Origin: Myceligenerans crystallogenes
GTDB taxonomy: Bacteria > Actinomycetota > Actinomycetes > Actinomycetales > Cellulomonadaceae
Length of the DNA: 64,000 nt
Direction: 5' to 3'
Assembly (NCBI RefSeq): GCF_039529775.1
Contig: NZ_BAAANL010000002.1
Location: forward strand, 248,001 to 312,000
Positions 1 through 8,032 of this stretch are shown piece after piece (the first letter of the stretch is position 1; every line of letters begins with the position of its first letter). The translations under genes and the position numbers were made by a program. The notes beneath the pieces are model-generated. The model was not told where the DNA came from. It saw only the letters and a list, made by a program, of their open reading frames with translations, and searched no databases.

Positions 1-1129
1 ACGCGCCGCCGACACCCTCGACGAGCAGTCCGCCGCGTTCGAGAAGCTCCGGAACATGACCCGGCGCGCCCCGGAACTCCTGGAGGAGACCGCGCAACGC
101 TGCGCCGAGGTGCGCGAGCGCGTCCCGGTCGCCCGGCAGGAGCTCTCCACCCTGTCCACGACCTGGCCCGCCGCGGCGCTGGCGTCCGTCACGCGCAACC
201 CGGACCAGTCCGAGGCCCTCCTCAAGAACGCGCTCGAAGCCGTCGCCAAGGGACGCGACGCGCACGCCGCGGGCAACGACTCCATCGCCGTCGCCCACGT
301 CCGCGGCGCGCAGAACGCCCTCGGGCAGGCCGTCCGCCTCCTCGACGCCGTCCACGACGCCGGCACCACGCTCGCCGAGGCCGGGCCACGGCTGCACCGC
401 GCCATCGCGTCCGTCACCGGCGACCTCGCCGACGCCGAACGGCTCGCCCCCGAGGCCGGCACCGTGACCGCCGCGGTCCGCGAGGCGCAGGAGGCGCTCG
501 CGGACGCCCGGGCGGCGACGCCGTCACCGGGTACGGCCGGCGGCGACCCGCTGGCCGCGCTGTCCCGCCTCGGCACCGCCGAGTCCGAGCTCGACGCCGC
601 CCTCGCCCCGTTCCGCGAGCAGGCCGAGACGCGGGCGCGGGTCGCGGGAAGGCTGTCCGACGCCGTCGCGCGGGCGGACGCCGCGATCCGCGCCGCGGAC
701 GAGTACATCGAGACCCGGCGCGGCGCCGTCGGCGCACGGCCGCGCACGCTGCTCGCCGAGGCGATCCGGCAGCTCGGCGACGCCCGGCGGCTGGGACGGG
801 ACGACCCCGAGCGGGCCCTGGCCGCGGCGACGCAGGCCGACCGGTCGGCGTCGGGCGCGCTGTCGCTGGCCCGCCAGGAGGCCGAGGACGCCCTCGACGA
901 CGACTGGATGCCGGGCGGGTTCGCCGGCGGCGGCCGGTACGGCCGTTCCGGTGCCTACGGACGCCGGGGAGGTGGCGGCTCCGGCCTCGGCTCGGTCCTG
1001 ACCGGCATGGTGCTCGGCGGCATCCTGTCGGGCGGCGGTGGAGGTGGTGGTGGCGGGTTAGGCGGGGGCTTCGGCGGCGGATCCGGCGGGGGCGGGTTCG
1101 GCGGAGGGAGCCGGGGCGGGAGGTTCTGA
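1..1129 (+). CDS. TPM-domain-type membrane protein, C-terminal part (5' end outside window)
   Basis: The frame is open from base 2 with no start in context, so the N-terminus (where the TPM domain and signal peptide of this family sit) lies outside the window. What is visible is about 375 residues of Ala/Glu/Arg-rich helical, probably coiled-coil sequence. It ends in a strongly Gly-rich tail (GGGG runs, FGGGS motifs, final GGRF) from about base 990. Long helical regions followed by Gly-rich tails are typical of actinobacterial TPM_phosphatase family proteins, and the next gene is a PspA homologue, a frequent neighbour. This suggests an envelope-stress or membrane-maintenance role. The ATG at 56 is internal, not a start. 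Assignment rests on architecture and neighbour only. Confidence 0.6.
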   Translation, partial: RAADTLDEQSAAFEKLRNMTRRAPELLEETAQRCAEVRERVPVARQELSTLSTTWPAAALASVTRNPDQSEALLKNALEAVAKGRDAHAAGNDSIAVAHVRGAQNALGQAVRLLDAVHDAGTTLAEAGPRLHRAIASVTGDLADAERLAPEAGTVTAAVREAQEALADARAATPSPGTAGGDPLAALSRLGTAESELDAALAPFREQAETRARVAGRLSDAVARADAAIRAADEYIETRRGAVGARPRTLLAEAIRQLGDARRLGRDDPERALAAATQADRSASGALSLARQEAEDALDDDWMPGGFAGGGRYGRSGAYGRRGGGGSGLGSVLTGMVLGGILSGGGGGGGGGLGGGFGGGSGGGGFGGGSRGGRF

Positions 1130-1215
1130 CGGCGTCGTCCCGCACGACGGCGTCGGACACGACGGGCAGACACATGGACCGGCAGGACGAGACCACTCGC
1201 GAAAGGCACCACATC

Positions 1216-1962
1216 ATGACGCAGAAGCAGAGCATCCTCGGCCGGGTCGGCCAGCTCGCCCGGGCCAACGTCAACGCGCTCCTCGACCGCGCGGAGGACC
1301 CGCAGAAGATGCTGGACCAGCTCGTGCGGGACTACACGAACAACATCGCCGAGGCGGAGCAGGCCGTCGCCGTCACCATCGGGAACCTGCGCCTGGCCGA
1401 GCGCGACCACGACGAGGACGTCGCCGCCATCCGCGACTGGGGCGGCAAGGCCGTGGCCGCGTCCCGCAAGGCCGACGAGCTGCGCGCGGCGGGCAACACG
1501 GCCGAGGCCGACCGGTTTGACTCCCTCGCCAAGGTCGCGCTGCGCAAGCAGCTGGACGCCGAGACCGAGGTCCGGCAGGCCGTGCCCATGATCGCCGCGC
1601 AGCGCGACACCGTCGAGAAGCTCAAGGCCGGGCTCGTCATGATGAAGGACAAGCTCAGCCAGCTGAGGTCCCGGCGGGACACGCTCGTGGCGCGTGCCAA
1701 GGCCGCGCAGGCGCAGCAGACCGTGCAGGGCGCCATCTCGTCGATCGACGTCCTGGACCCGACCAGCGAGCTGTCCCGGTTCGAGGACGTCGTGCGGCGC
1801 GAGGAGGCGCTGGCCGTGGGGCAGGCGGAGGTGGCCGGGGTGTCGCTGGACACGCAGTTCGCGGAGCTGGAGGCGGGCGACGCGCAGATGGAGCTGGACG
1901 CGCGGCTGGCGGCGCTCAAGGCGGGGTCGGCACCCGCGATCGAGCGGCCGGCGGGGGCCTGA
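1216..1962 (+). CDS. PspA/IM30 family protein
   Basis: This 248-residue protein is almost wholly alpha-helical. It opens with a short amphipathic segment (MTQKQSILGRVGQLARANV) followed by the family signature around ALLDRAEDPQKMLDQLVRDY. PspA/IM30/Vipp1 proteins are ESCRT-III-like coiled coils that bind and stabilise stressed membranes. The ATG at 1216 is preferred to an in-frame ATG at 1174 because the family N-terminus starts there and a GAAAGG motif lies about 10 bases upstream. The gene sits 86 bases after the TPM-type gene on the same strand, so the two probably share transcription. Length and motifs look complete. Confidence 0.85.
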   Translation: MTQKQSILGRVGQLARANVNALLDRAEDPQKMLDQLVRDYTNNIAEAEQAVAVTIGNLRLAERDHDEDVAAIRDWGGKAVAASRKADELRAAGNTAEADRFDSLAKVALRKQLDAETEVRQAVPMIAAQRDTVEKLKAGLVMMKDKLSQLRSRRDTLVARAKAAQAQQTVQGAISSIDVLDPTSELSRFEDVVRREEALAVGQAEVAGVSLDTQFAELEAGDAQMELDARLAALKAGSAPAIERPAGA

Positions 1963-2066
1963 CGCGCCCCCGGCGGGATCCCGCGAGGGGCGAAAACCAG
2001 ATATCACCTGCGCCCGGCTCAAGGAAATTGTCCTGGGCGAGGTGACATGCGGTAGCGTTCCCGGCC

Positions 2067-3704
2067 GTGGTGCATTCCCTTCGAGCTGAAGACCCTCGCG
2101 ACATCGGCGGATACCGGATCGAGGGCCGGCTCGGCACGGGCGGCATGGGGGTCGTGTACCTCGGCACCGCGCCGGACGGGCGGCAGGTGGCGGTCAAGGT
2201 CGTGCGTGCGGAGTTCCTGGACGACATGACGTTCCGGTCGCGCTTCCGCCGCGAGGTGGAGGCCGCCGCGATGGTGCGCGGGCGGCATCTCGCGCGTCTC
2301 GTCGCGGCGGCGCCCGACGCCGAGGACCCCTGGCTGGCCACCGAGTACGTGCCGGGGCCGACCCTGGTGCAGGCGGTCCAGCAGCGCGGGCCGCTGCCGG
2401 ACCACGAGGTCCGTGAGCTTGTCACCGGGCTGGTGGAGGCGTTGCGCGCGATCCACGCGGCCGGGCTGGTGCACCGGGACCTGAAGCCCGCGAACGTGAT
2501 CCTGGGACCGTCCGGGCCCACCGTGATCGACCTGGGCGTGGCGCACGTCAGTGACGCGACCGCGATGACCGGCACGGGGCTGCAGCTCGGCACGCCGATG
2601 TTCATGGCGCCGGAGCAGGCGGTGGGCGAGGCGGTCACGCCCGCGGTCGACGTGTGGGGTCTCGGTGCGGTCACCTGTTTCGCCGCGACCGGCACGGGCC
2701 CGTTCGGTACGGGCCAGCCGACCGCGCTCCTGTACCGGGTGGTGCACGACGAGCCGCAGCTGGACGACTGCCCGCCGGGCCTGCGCGGCCTGATCGCGGC
2801 CTGCCTGGCGAAGGACCCGGCGGGGCGGCCGGGCCTGGACCAGCTGGCCGACGCGATCACCCGGCAGTCCGGGCTCGATCTGCCCTTCGCGACGGCGCCC
2901 GCGCTCCCGGACGCGGGCGCGGACGAGGCGACGTCGATCCGGACGCTGGAGGTGCCGGGACCGGCGGCCCCGGTCCCGTCGGGCAACCCGGCGGCGCGCC
3001 GCGGGGTCCTGCTCGGCGTGAGCATCGTGGCGGGCCTGCTGCTGGCGGGCGGGATCGGGACGGCGGTCGTCGCGAGCCTGGCGAACACCGGGGATCCCGG
3101 CACTGACGTGGTCGCCGGGCCCGCCTCGCAGAGCCCGTCGGACGCCGCGCGAGGCGCCGGCAAGGCAGAACGTCCCGGCAAGCCGTCCGGTTCGCCGTCG
3201 GCCGGGCCGACGACGAAACCCGACGGCGGTCCCGGCGATTCCCCCTCGAACGGGCCCGGGACCCAGGCCCCGCCGTCGTCACCGACCCCGGCGTCGAACC
3301 AGACCCGGCCCGCGACGAACGACGGCGGCTCGACGAAGAAGCCTGCGGCCACCCAGCCCTCGGCGACGGCGTCGGCCGGGACGACCACCGCACCGGCGGA
3401 ACCCACGGGCCCGAAGTCCTGGACCAAGGGCTCCCTCGGCATCGAGGTGGTGGGCGGCGGCTCCCCCGCCGCGGGCAAGACCCTCCACATCACCTCGGCG
3501 GGCTGGTCCCCGGCCCTGGTCACCGAGAACACGAACTGCAGCTGGCGCTGGACGGACCGCACCCTCCGCAGCGGCACGTCGTCCTCCTGCAGCTACACCC
3601 TGACCAGCGCCGACGCCGGCCACCAGCTCGTGCTCTACATCACCGCCCACCAGGACGGCTACCACGACGCCACGGGCAGCGCGACGTCACCGGTCGTGCA
3701 GTAG
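2067..3704 (+). CDS. membrane-anchored serine/threonine protein kinase
   Basis: This is a 545-residue Hanks-type kinase. The catalytic domain covers about residues 15-275, with a Gly-rich loop LGTGGMG (22-28), ATP-binding Lys in VAVKVV (K44) and catalytic HRDLKPAN (136-143). The magnesium loop reads DLG rather than DFG (155-157), a variant common in actinobacterial kinases. An APE motif (APEQ, 181-184) is present. One membrane segment at about 313-338 is followed by a long Pro/Ser/Thr-rich linker, about 120 residues, and a C-terminal beta-rich Ig-like domain with two cysteines, in place of PASTA repeats. It probably senses an extracellular signal. Start is GTG at 2067; a second GTG follows directly at 2070. 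No partner phosphatase lies nearby. Confidence 0.88.
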   Translation: MVHSLRAEDPRDIGGYRIEGRLGTGGMGVVYLGTAPDGRQVAVKVVRAEFLDDMTFRSRFRREVEAAAMVRGRHLARLVAAAPDAEDPWLATEYVPGPTLVQAVQQRGPLPDHEVRELVTGLVEALRAIHAAGLVHRDLKPANVILGPSGPTVIDLGVAHVSDATAMTGTGLQLGTPMFMAPEQAVGEAVTPAVDVWGLGAVTCFAATGTGPFGTGQPTALLYRVVHDEPQLDDCPPGLRGLIAACLAKDPAGRPGLDQLADAITRQSGLDLPFATAPALPDAGADEATSIRTLEVPGPAAPVPSGNPAARRGVLLGVSIVAGLLLAGGIGTAVVASLANTGDPGTDVVAGPASQSPSDAARGAGKAERPGKPSGSPSAGPTTKPDGGPGDSPSNGPGTQAPPSSPTPASNQTRPATNDGGSTKKPAATQPSATASAGTTTAPAEPTGPKSWTKGSLGIEVVGGGSPAAGKTLHITSAGWSPALVTENTNCSWRWTDRTLRSGTSSSCSYTLTSADAGHQLVLYITAHQDGYHDATGSATSPVVQ

Positions 3705-3724
3705 AAGGTTCCGAGAACTACGGG

Positions 3725-4131
3725 TCACTCCCGCCAGGGATCGAGCGTCCTGACGCCGAGCGGTGCGAAGTGCTTCGTGTTCCGAGACACCACGGTCATC
3801 CCGTTCGCCTCGGCGACAGCAGCGATCATGGAGTCATCCAGCGGCGCCTGCTCCGGGACTAGCGACCGTGGATGCGGGCGGCATGCAGATCGAACGGCAG
3901 GATCCGATCACGGAAGCCACGCAGTACCGCCTGATGCAGCCACACGTCGAGCGCTGCGGCGGCAGCTGCGTCTTTCGGCCGCTTCCGGCGGATCCCCTGC
4001 TCGATCTCGGAGATCGACATCGCGGTGGTGTACTGGTCCGCCGCAGGAACCGATCGCACCCACCGCTCGACGGCCCGACGACGCCCGGGAACGCGCACCG
4101 CTGAGATCACGTTGGTGTCCAGCACGTACAT
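3725..4131 (-). pseudogene. frameshifted PIN-domain toxin (VapC/FitB-like)
   Basis: The first 89 residues read as the N-terminal two thirds of a VapC/FitB ribonuclease: MYVLDTNVIS with the first catalytic Asp, and SEIEQGIRRK with the acidic Glu. The frame then hits TAG at about 3859. In the -1 frame the sequence continues directly as LVPEQAPLDDSMIAA ... TVVSRNTKHF ... LDPWRE and stops at 3725. That is exactly the missing PIN C-terminus with the remaining catalytic Asp residues. A single-base deletion near 3862 therefore splits the gene. Its ATG overlaps the stop of the antitoxin-like frame (ATGA). The toxin should be inactive unless the shift is a sequencing error. Confidence 0.85.
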
Positions 4132-4346
4132 CAGAACTCGATCTCCCTCTGGCGGATGCCGAGACGCTCTGGTTCGAAGTCGATGTGAGCGGTCTCCGGC
4201 ATGGCGAGGTAATCAAGCATGGTCGGCTCCGGACGCGCGGCGGCGTCCTCGAGGATGATCCGGGCTTCGGCTTCGAGCGATCGGTGATTGCGCTCAGCGC
4301 GCTCACCCCGCCTCGGCACCGGCACGCGGTCCAGGTCCGCCGCCAC
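4131..4346 (-). pseudogene. antitoxin (VapB/FitA-like) remnant fused to the RNase Z 3' end
   Basis: The second half (RAERNHRSLEAEARIIL and the following acidic tail) matches FitA/VapB ribbon-helix-helix antitoxins. The beta-strand N-terminus that should bind DNA is missing. In its place the frame reads VAADLDRVPVPRRG, which looks like the usual C-terminal end of actinobacterial RNase Z rather than an antitoxin. The GTG at 4346 lies inside the RNase Z gene, so the frame overlaps it by 44 bases. The stop overlaps the toxin ATG, the normal order for such modules. I read it as a decayed antitoxin whose start was lost in a deletion. A translated fusion is possible but unproven. Confidence 0.6.
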
Positions 4347-5283
4347 CGTCGTACACCGTGCGCGCCTCCCGCTCGAACTCCGCCGGACCCGACCCGTCCG
4401 ACGTCTCGTACCGCTGCGAGAAATGCGTCAGCACCAGATGCCGCACCCCGCACTCCGCCGCCACCCGCGCCGCCTGCAACGCCGTCAGATGCCCGTGCGC
4501 CGCCGCGAGACCCGCATCTCGGTCCAGGTACGTCGACTCGATGACCAGCAGATCCACGCCATCGGCCAGCTCCCCCACCGCGTCACACCTCCGCGTGTCC
4601 ATCACGAACGCGAACGACTGCCCTCGCTGCGGCACGGTCACCTCCTCGAGCCGCACCACCGAACCGTCCGCCCGCGTCAGCGACCCCGCCGCCCGCAGCC
4701 GCCCCACCTCAGGCCCGGCCACCCCCGCCCGAGCCAGCAGCCCCGGATCGAACCGCACCCCGTCCGGCTCGTCCAGCCGGTACCCGAACGCCTCGACCGT
4801 ATGGTCGAGCCGCCGAGCCGTCAGCACGATGCCCGACGACACGATGCCCGACGCCGCCGCACCCGCCACCCCGGACCCCGCGTCCACCCGCGGCACCACA
4901 CCGTCCTCCGCCAGCGGCTGCAGCACGAGGCGCTCGCGATGATGGAACACCGTGGCGTCGCACAGGTTCCGCACCCACTGCTCCCCCGACGCCGGGAAGG
5001 ACACGGGCACGCTGCGCGCCGCACGCCCGGCGGGCGTATCAAGACTGATCCGCTGCACGACGCCGGCCAGCCCGAGACTGTGGTCCCCGTGCAGGTGCGT
5101 AAGCGCGATCCGCGTGATGTCCGACGCCGCCACGCCGGCATGGATCATCTGCCGCTGGGTCCCGTCGCCGGGGTCGAAGAGGATCGCCTCGCTGTCCCAG
5201 TACAGGAGGTACCCGTTGTGGTTCCGGGTCCTGGTGGGCACCTGGCTCGAGGTCCCGAGAACAACCAGCTCACGCCTTGACAC
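4303..5283 (-). CDS. rnz: ribonuclease Z
   Basis: This 326-residue metallo-beta-lactamase-fold endonuclease matures tRNA 3' ends. It carries the zinc motif THLHGDHSLGL (HxHxDH), FVMDTRRCD, and late metal-binding His residues in LTHFSQRY. The start chosen is GTG at 5283 (SRRELVVLGTSSQVPTR), with an AGGATG motif upstream, rather than an ATG 57 bases earlier. The C-terminus is odd. After AREARTVYDG the current frame gives a low-complexity GGGGPGPRAGAEAG and stops, while the expected family ending (DLDRVPVPRR-like) is encoded in the neighbouring frame. The true 3' end was probably altered when the adjacent toxin-antitoxin locus decayed. Core catalytic motifs are intact. Confidence 0.85.
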   Translation of the reverse strand: MSRRELVVLGTSSQVPTRTRNHNGYLLYWDSEAILFDPGDGTQRQMIHAGVAASDITRIALTHLHGDHSLGLAGVVQRISLDTPAGRAARSVPVSFPASGEQWVRNLCDATVFHHRERLVLQPLAEDGVVPRVDAGSGVAGAAASGIVSSGIVLTARRLDHTVEAFGYRLDEPDGVRFDPGLLARAGVAGPEVGRLRAAGSLTRADGSVVRLEEVTVPQRGQSFAFVMDTRRCDAVGELADGVDLLVIESTYLDRDAGLAAAHGHLTALQAARVAAECGVRHLVLTHFSQRYETSDGSGPAEFEREARTVYDGGGGPGPRAGAEAG

Positions 5284-5414
5284 GGCGCCATCCTCGCATC
5301 CGCCGCTCACGCGGGGCAGCCTGATTTCCTGGCTCACCATGTGCTCGATGCGGCGCTAGTTGCACTCCGCTTCCCGCAGCAATCCCTGAAATTCCAGGGC
5401 TCATCACATGAGCA

Positions 5415-5439
5415 ACACCCGCTCTACGAAAGCGGGTGT
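5415..5439. promoter_or_regulatory. 9-bp stem-loop upstream of kfrA-like gene
   Basis: ACACCCGCT and AGCGGGTGT form a perfect 9-bp stem with a 7-base loop. There is no T-tract after it on the plus strand, so a terminator is not obvious. It may be a regulatory hairpin or operator in the 283-base gap between rnz and the kfrA-like gene. Confidence 0.4.
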
Positions 5440-5457
5440 CAGTCTTGTGGGCCTAGT

Positions 5458-5480
5458 AGTAGTGGTAGTATTTCACTACT
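5458..5480. promoter_or_regulatory. inverted repeat, candidate operator of kfrA-like gene
   Basis: AGTAGTG and CACTACT are perfect 7-bp arms 9 bases apart, embedded in a run of TAG/GTA triplets. They lie 87 bases before the GTG start at 5567. KfrA proteins bind inverted repeats in their own promoters, so this is a reasonable autoregulatory site. That role is inferred. Confidence 0.45.
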
Positions 5481-5566
5481 CCTGCTACTCCGGCAGGATC
5501 ATCACGACCACGAGCCGGGAAGATTCGCTCGGCGCTTCTCCCGGACGCATCACGAGAGGAACCCCC

Positions 5567-6601
5567 GTGCGCGACAAGGAACGCGTCACCGAAGCCATCG
5601 AGGCGCTCGTCGCCGAGGGGATCTCCCCCACGGTCACCTCGGTGCGCGAACGCGCCGGCTGCTCGAACGCCAACGCGACGCGTTACCTGCGTGAATGGCG
5701 CGAGGAGCAGGCCGCCCGCCAGGCCGGGGAAGCCGACGCGGACACCCCGCCCGAGCCCGTGACCCGGATCGCCCGGCGCGGCATGACGGTGATCTGGACC
5801 GAGGCCCTGCGCGTCGCCGGGGAACGCCACGAGGCCGAGCTCGGCCGGGCCCGCGACGAGGTCGCCCGCACCGCCGGCGAGGCCGACGAGCTGGCCCGCA
5901 CCCTCGACGCCCTGTCGGCCGACCTCACCGCGGCCCGCGCGGAACAGGACGCTCTCCGCCGGCAGGCCGCGGAACTGCAGGAGGCACTGGCCGCGGCCGA
6001 GCGGGACCGCACCGCGGCCCAGGCCGACCGGGCCCGCGCGGACGGCGAGATCGCCGCGGCCCGCCGCGCGGCCGAGGAGCTGCGCGACGAGCTCGCCCGG
6101 TCGCGGACGGCCGCGTCCGCCGTCGAACAGGCACGGCGCGACGCGGAACGGGCGCGCGCGACCGCGGACCGGGACCGTGCGGCGGCCACGGCCGCCCACC
6201 AGCAGGCCGAGGCCACCGTCCAGGCCCTCCGGGAAGCCCTCGCCCAGGCGCGCGACGACGTCCGTGACGCCCGCGCCGAGACCACCGAGGCGCGCAAGGA
6301 CGCCCGCGCCACCCGCGAGGAACTCGCCTCAGCGCGCGACCAGGCGCGCCAGGAGCTCGCGGAAGCCCGCGAGCAGGCGCCCCAGGTCGCCGCCGCGGCC
6401 CGGGCCGGGACCGCCGCCGAGCGCGAGGCGCGCACCGCGGCGGAGGCCGCCCGGACCGTCGCCGAAAGCGAGCTCGCCGCCCAGGCCGCCGTCGTCGCCC
6501 GCCTGGAGGGCGAGCTCGCCGCCCTGCGGCCGGCTCTCCGGGCGCTCACCCCCGCGACGCCGGCCCCCGAGCCGGGCCCCGCGCCTCATCCGGGCGCGTG
6601 A
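5567..6601 (+). CDS. KfrA-type DNA-binding coiled-coil protein
   Basis: This is a 344-residue protein. The first 60 residues are helix-turn-helix-like (RVTEAIEALVAEGISPTVTS then NANATRYLREW), matching the KfrA N-terminal domain. The remaining 280 residues form an unbroken Ala/Arg/Glu-rich coiled coil. KfrA proteins were described on plasmids, where they bind DNA and form long filaments; chromosomal actinobacterial homologues are common and of unclear role. The start is GTG at 5567, with GAGAGGA 7 bases upstream. An ATG at 5408 in the same frame would add non-homologous residues and include the inverted repeat and hairpin, so it is rejected. The gene converges with the lipoprotein gene at 6624. 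Confidence 0.75.
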   Translation: MRDKERVTEAIEALVAEGISPTVTSVRERAGCSNANATRYLREWREEQAARQAGEADADTPPEPVTRIARRGMTVIWTEALRVAGERHEAELGRARDEVARTAGEADELARTLDALSADLTAARAEQDALRRQAAELQEALAAAERDRTAAQADRARADGEIAAARRAAEELRDELARSRTAASAVEQARRDAERARATADRDRAAATAAHQQAEATVQALREALAQARDDVRDARAETTEARKDARATREELASARDQARQELAEAREQAPQVAAAARAGTAAEREARTAAEAARTVAESELAAQAAVVARLEGELAALRPALRALTPATPAPEPGPAPHPGA

Positions 6602-6623
6602 CGTCCCGGCGCGTGACAGGGGA

Positions 6624-7178
6624 TCAGCCCTCCCCGCTGCCCAGCTCCCCGGCGTGCTCCCGCACCTTGACCACGAGTTCTTCCATGGTGGTCGAGTGCG
6701 GGATCCGCTCGTCGACGACGCCGTCGGTCACGTGCAGCTCGGCCGCCGACCCGGACTCGTTCCACCACACGCCCGGCCCGACGACGTCGTACGTGCTGTC
6801 CCCGGTGCGGGCCAGGACCAGCACGTAGGTGCGCCCGGCCTGCAGGATCTCGGGCAGGCCCGCGGCGGGCGGCTGGGCGGCGGTGCCGATCTGGCTGACC
6901 AGGATGTTGCCCGATTCGGCGGTACCGAGGATCGTCTCCTTGACGCTGACCGGGGTGCGGGTCCAGGGGATCGTGTCGACCACGGTCTCCTCGGTCGCGG
7001 GGTCGGGGACGGCGCGGACGACGAGGTCGGCGTCGGCGATCATCTCCTGCAGGGTCGCGTAGGACTTGGGTGACGGGGTGCTGCCGGCGTTCGCGGTACT
7101 GGTGCAGGCTGCCAGAGCCGCGGCCAGGGCGGCAACGGCAAGCAGCGCGACGGGTCGCCGTCGACGTGTGGTGCGCAT
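6624..7178 (-). CDS. secreted lipoprotein of unknown function
   Basis: The 184-residue product starts MRTTRRRRPVALLAVAALAA and has a lipobox LAAC, so it should be cleaved and lipidated at that Cys. The mature part is a small mixed alpha/beta domain (SYATLQEMIADADLVVRAVP, then SQIGTAAQ and TYVLVLARTG). This pattern resembles other actinobacterial exported proteins of about 180 residues with no known role. The ATG at 7178 is preferred to an upstream in-frame ATG at 7268 because it begins directly at the signal peptide. It reads toward the kfrA-like gene and ends 23 bases from it. No function is proposed. Confidence 0.7.
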   Translation of the reverse strand: MRTTRRRRPVALLAVAALAAALAACTSTANAGSTPSPKSYATLQEMIADADLVVRAVPDPATEETVVDTIPWTRTPVSVKETILGTAESGNILVSQIGTAAQPPAAGLPEILQAGRTYVLVLARTGDSTYDVVGPGVWWNESGSAAELHVTDGVVDERIPHSTTMEELVVKVREHAGELGSGEG

Positions 7179-7283
7179 GCTGTTGTTCCGTTTCTCTGGG
7201 TCACTTCCGCAGGATTCCGGGGGGCGGAAGTACCGTGAACCGTGCTCCGTGGTAGCGCATCCACGCAAGCGCGGGGGCGGGTG

Positions 7284-7340
7284 AAATTACCCTGGGAACA
7301 CCAAATCACCCTGCGCGCTCGTCCACGTTCAGGGTGATTT
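7284..7340. repeat. three copies of AAATYACCCTG, two forming a perfect inverted repeat
   Basis: AAATCACCCTG at 7303-7313 pairs perfectly with CAGGGTGATTT at 7330-7340 (11-bp arms, 16-base loop). A near copy, AAATTACCCTG, lies at 7284-7294. The hairpin starts 11 bases beyond the FMN reductase stop and lies about 125 bases upstream of the lipoprotein start. It could act as a bidirectional terminator or as a regulator-binding cluster. Confidence 0.6.
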
Positions 7341-7351
7341 AGCAGGTCTTT

Positions 7352-8032
7352 TCAGGACTGTTCGCCCAGCAGGTCGAGGAAGTCCGGCGTCGCGCCGAAC
7401 GGGTCGGCCGGGCCGGTGTGCCGGCGGGCGGCGACCCGGGCGGCCAGCTCCCGCCCGGCCCGGTCGATCCGCCCGGGCAGCGAGCCGGCGTCCCGCCCGG
7501 CGGCGCTCCCGTCGTCCGGTCCGGCGCCGCCGCGCGCCCAGTCGTCGGTGGCGGCGAAGACGGCGGTGGGAACGACGTCGGCGCGCAGGTACGTGAACAG
7601 CGGCCGCATCGAGTAGTCGAGCGCGAGGGAGTGCCGCGGCGTGCCGCCGGTCGCGCCGAGCAGCACCGGCATCCCGGTCAGGGCGTCCTTGTCGAGCACG
7701 TCGAGGAACGACTTGAACAGCCCCGAGTACGTCGTGGTGAACAGCGGGCTGACGGCGATGATCCCGTCGGCCCGGGTGAGCCGCCCGATCGCGCGTTCCA
7801 GCTCGCCGGTCGCGAAACCGGTGAGCATGGCGTCCATGATCGCGTGCGCGTGCTCGCGCAGCTCGATCACGTCGATGATCACGCCGTCCGGCTCACCCGG
7901 CGGCCCGTCCGGCCGCCCGCCGCGTTCCAGCTCCCGGGCGGTGGCCGCGGCGAGCCGGTCGGCCAGCAGGCGGGTCGACGAGGGCCGGCTGAGCCCGGCC
8001 GAGACGACGGCGAGGGTGCGGGGGGTGGTCAT
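7352..8032 (-). CDS. NADPH-dependent FMN reductase (CE1759-like)
   Basis: This 226-residue flavodoxin-like protein starts MTTPRTLAVVSAGLSRPSST, the phosphate-binding loop of NADPH-dependent FMN reductases. It contains ISPLFTTTYSGLFKSFLDVL-type segments (here VSPLFTTTYSG) and LGATGGTPRHSLALD. It should supply reduced FMN to the partner flavin monooxygenase. Its ATG overlaps the stop of that upstream gene by four bases (ATGA), so the pair is translationally coupled. The paired arrangement is known in corynebacteria (CE1758/CE1759 families). Low-complexity Gly/Asp insertions near residues 35-45 and 165-185 are not part of the family core. Confidence 0.8.
   Translation of the reverse strand: MTTPRTLAVVSAGLSRPSSTRLLADRLAAATARELERGGRPDGPPGEPDGVIIDVIELREHAHAIMDAMLTGFATGELERAIGRLTRADGIIAVSPLFTTTYSGLFKSFLDVLDKDALTGMPVLLGATGGTPRHSLALDYSMRPLFTYLRADVVPTAVFAATDDWARGGAGPDDGSAAGRDAGSLPGRIDRAGRELAARVAARRHTGPADPFGATPDFLDLLGEQS

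Noticed and set aside
5408..5566. N-terminal 53 residues of the kfrA-like protein from the ATG at 5408
   Set aside because: The stretch encodes Val-rich sequence over a hairpin and inverted repeat and has no ribosome site; GTG at 5567 has one and starts the homologous domain.
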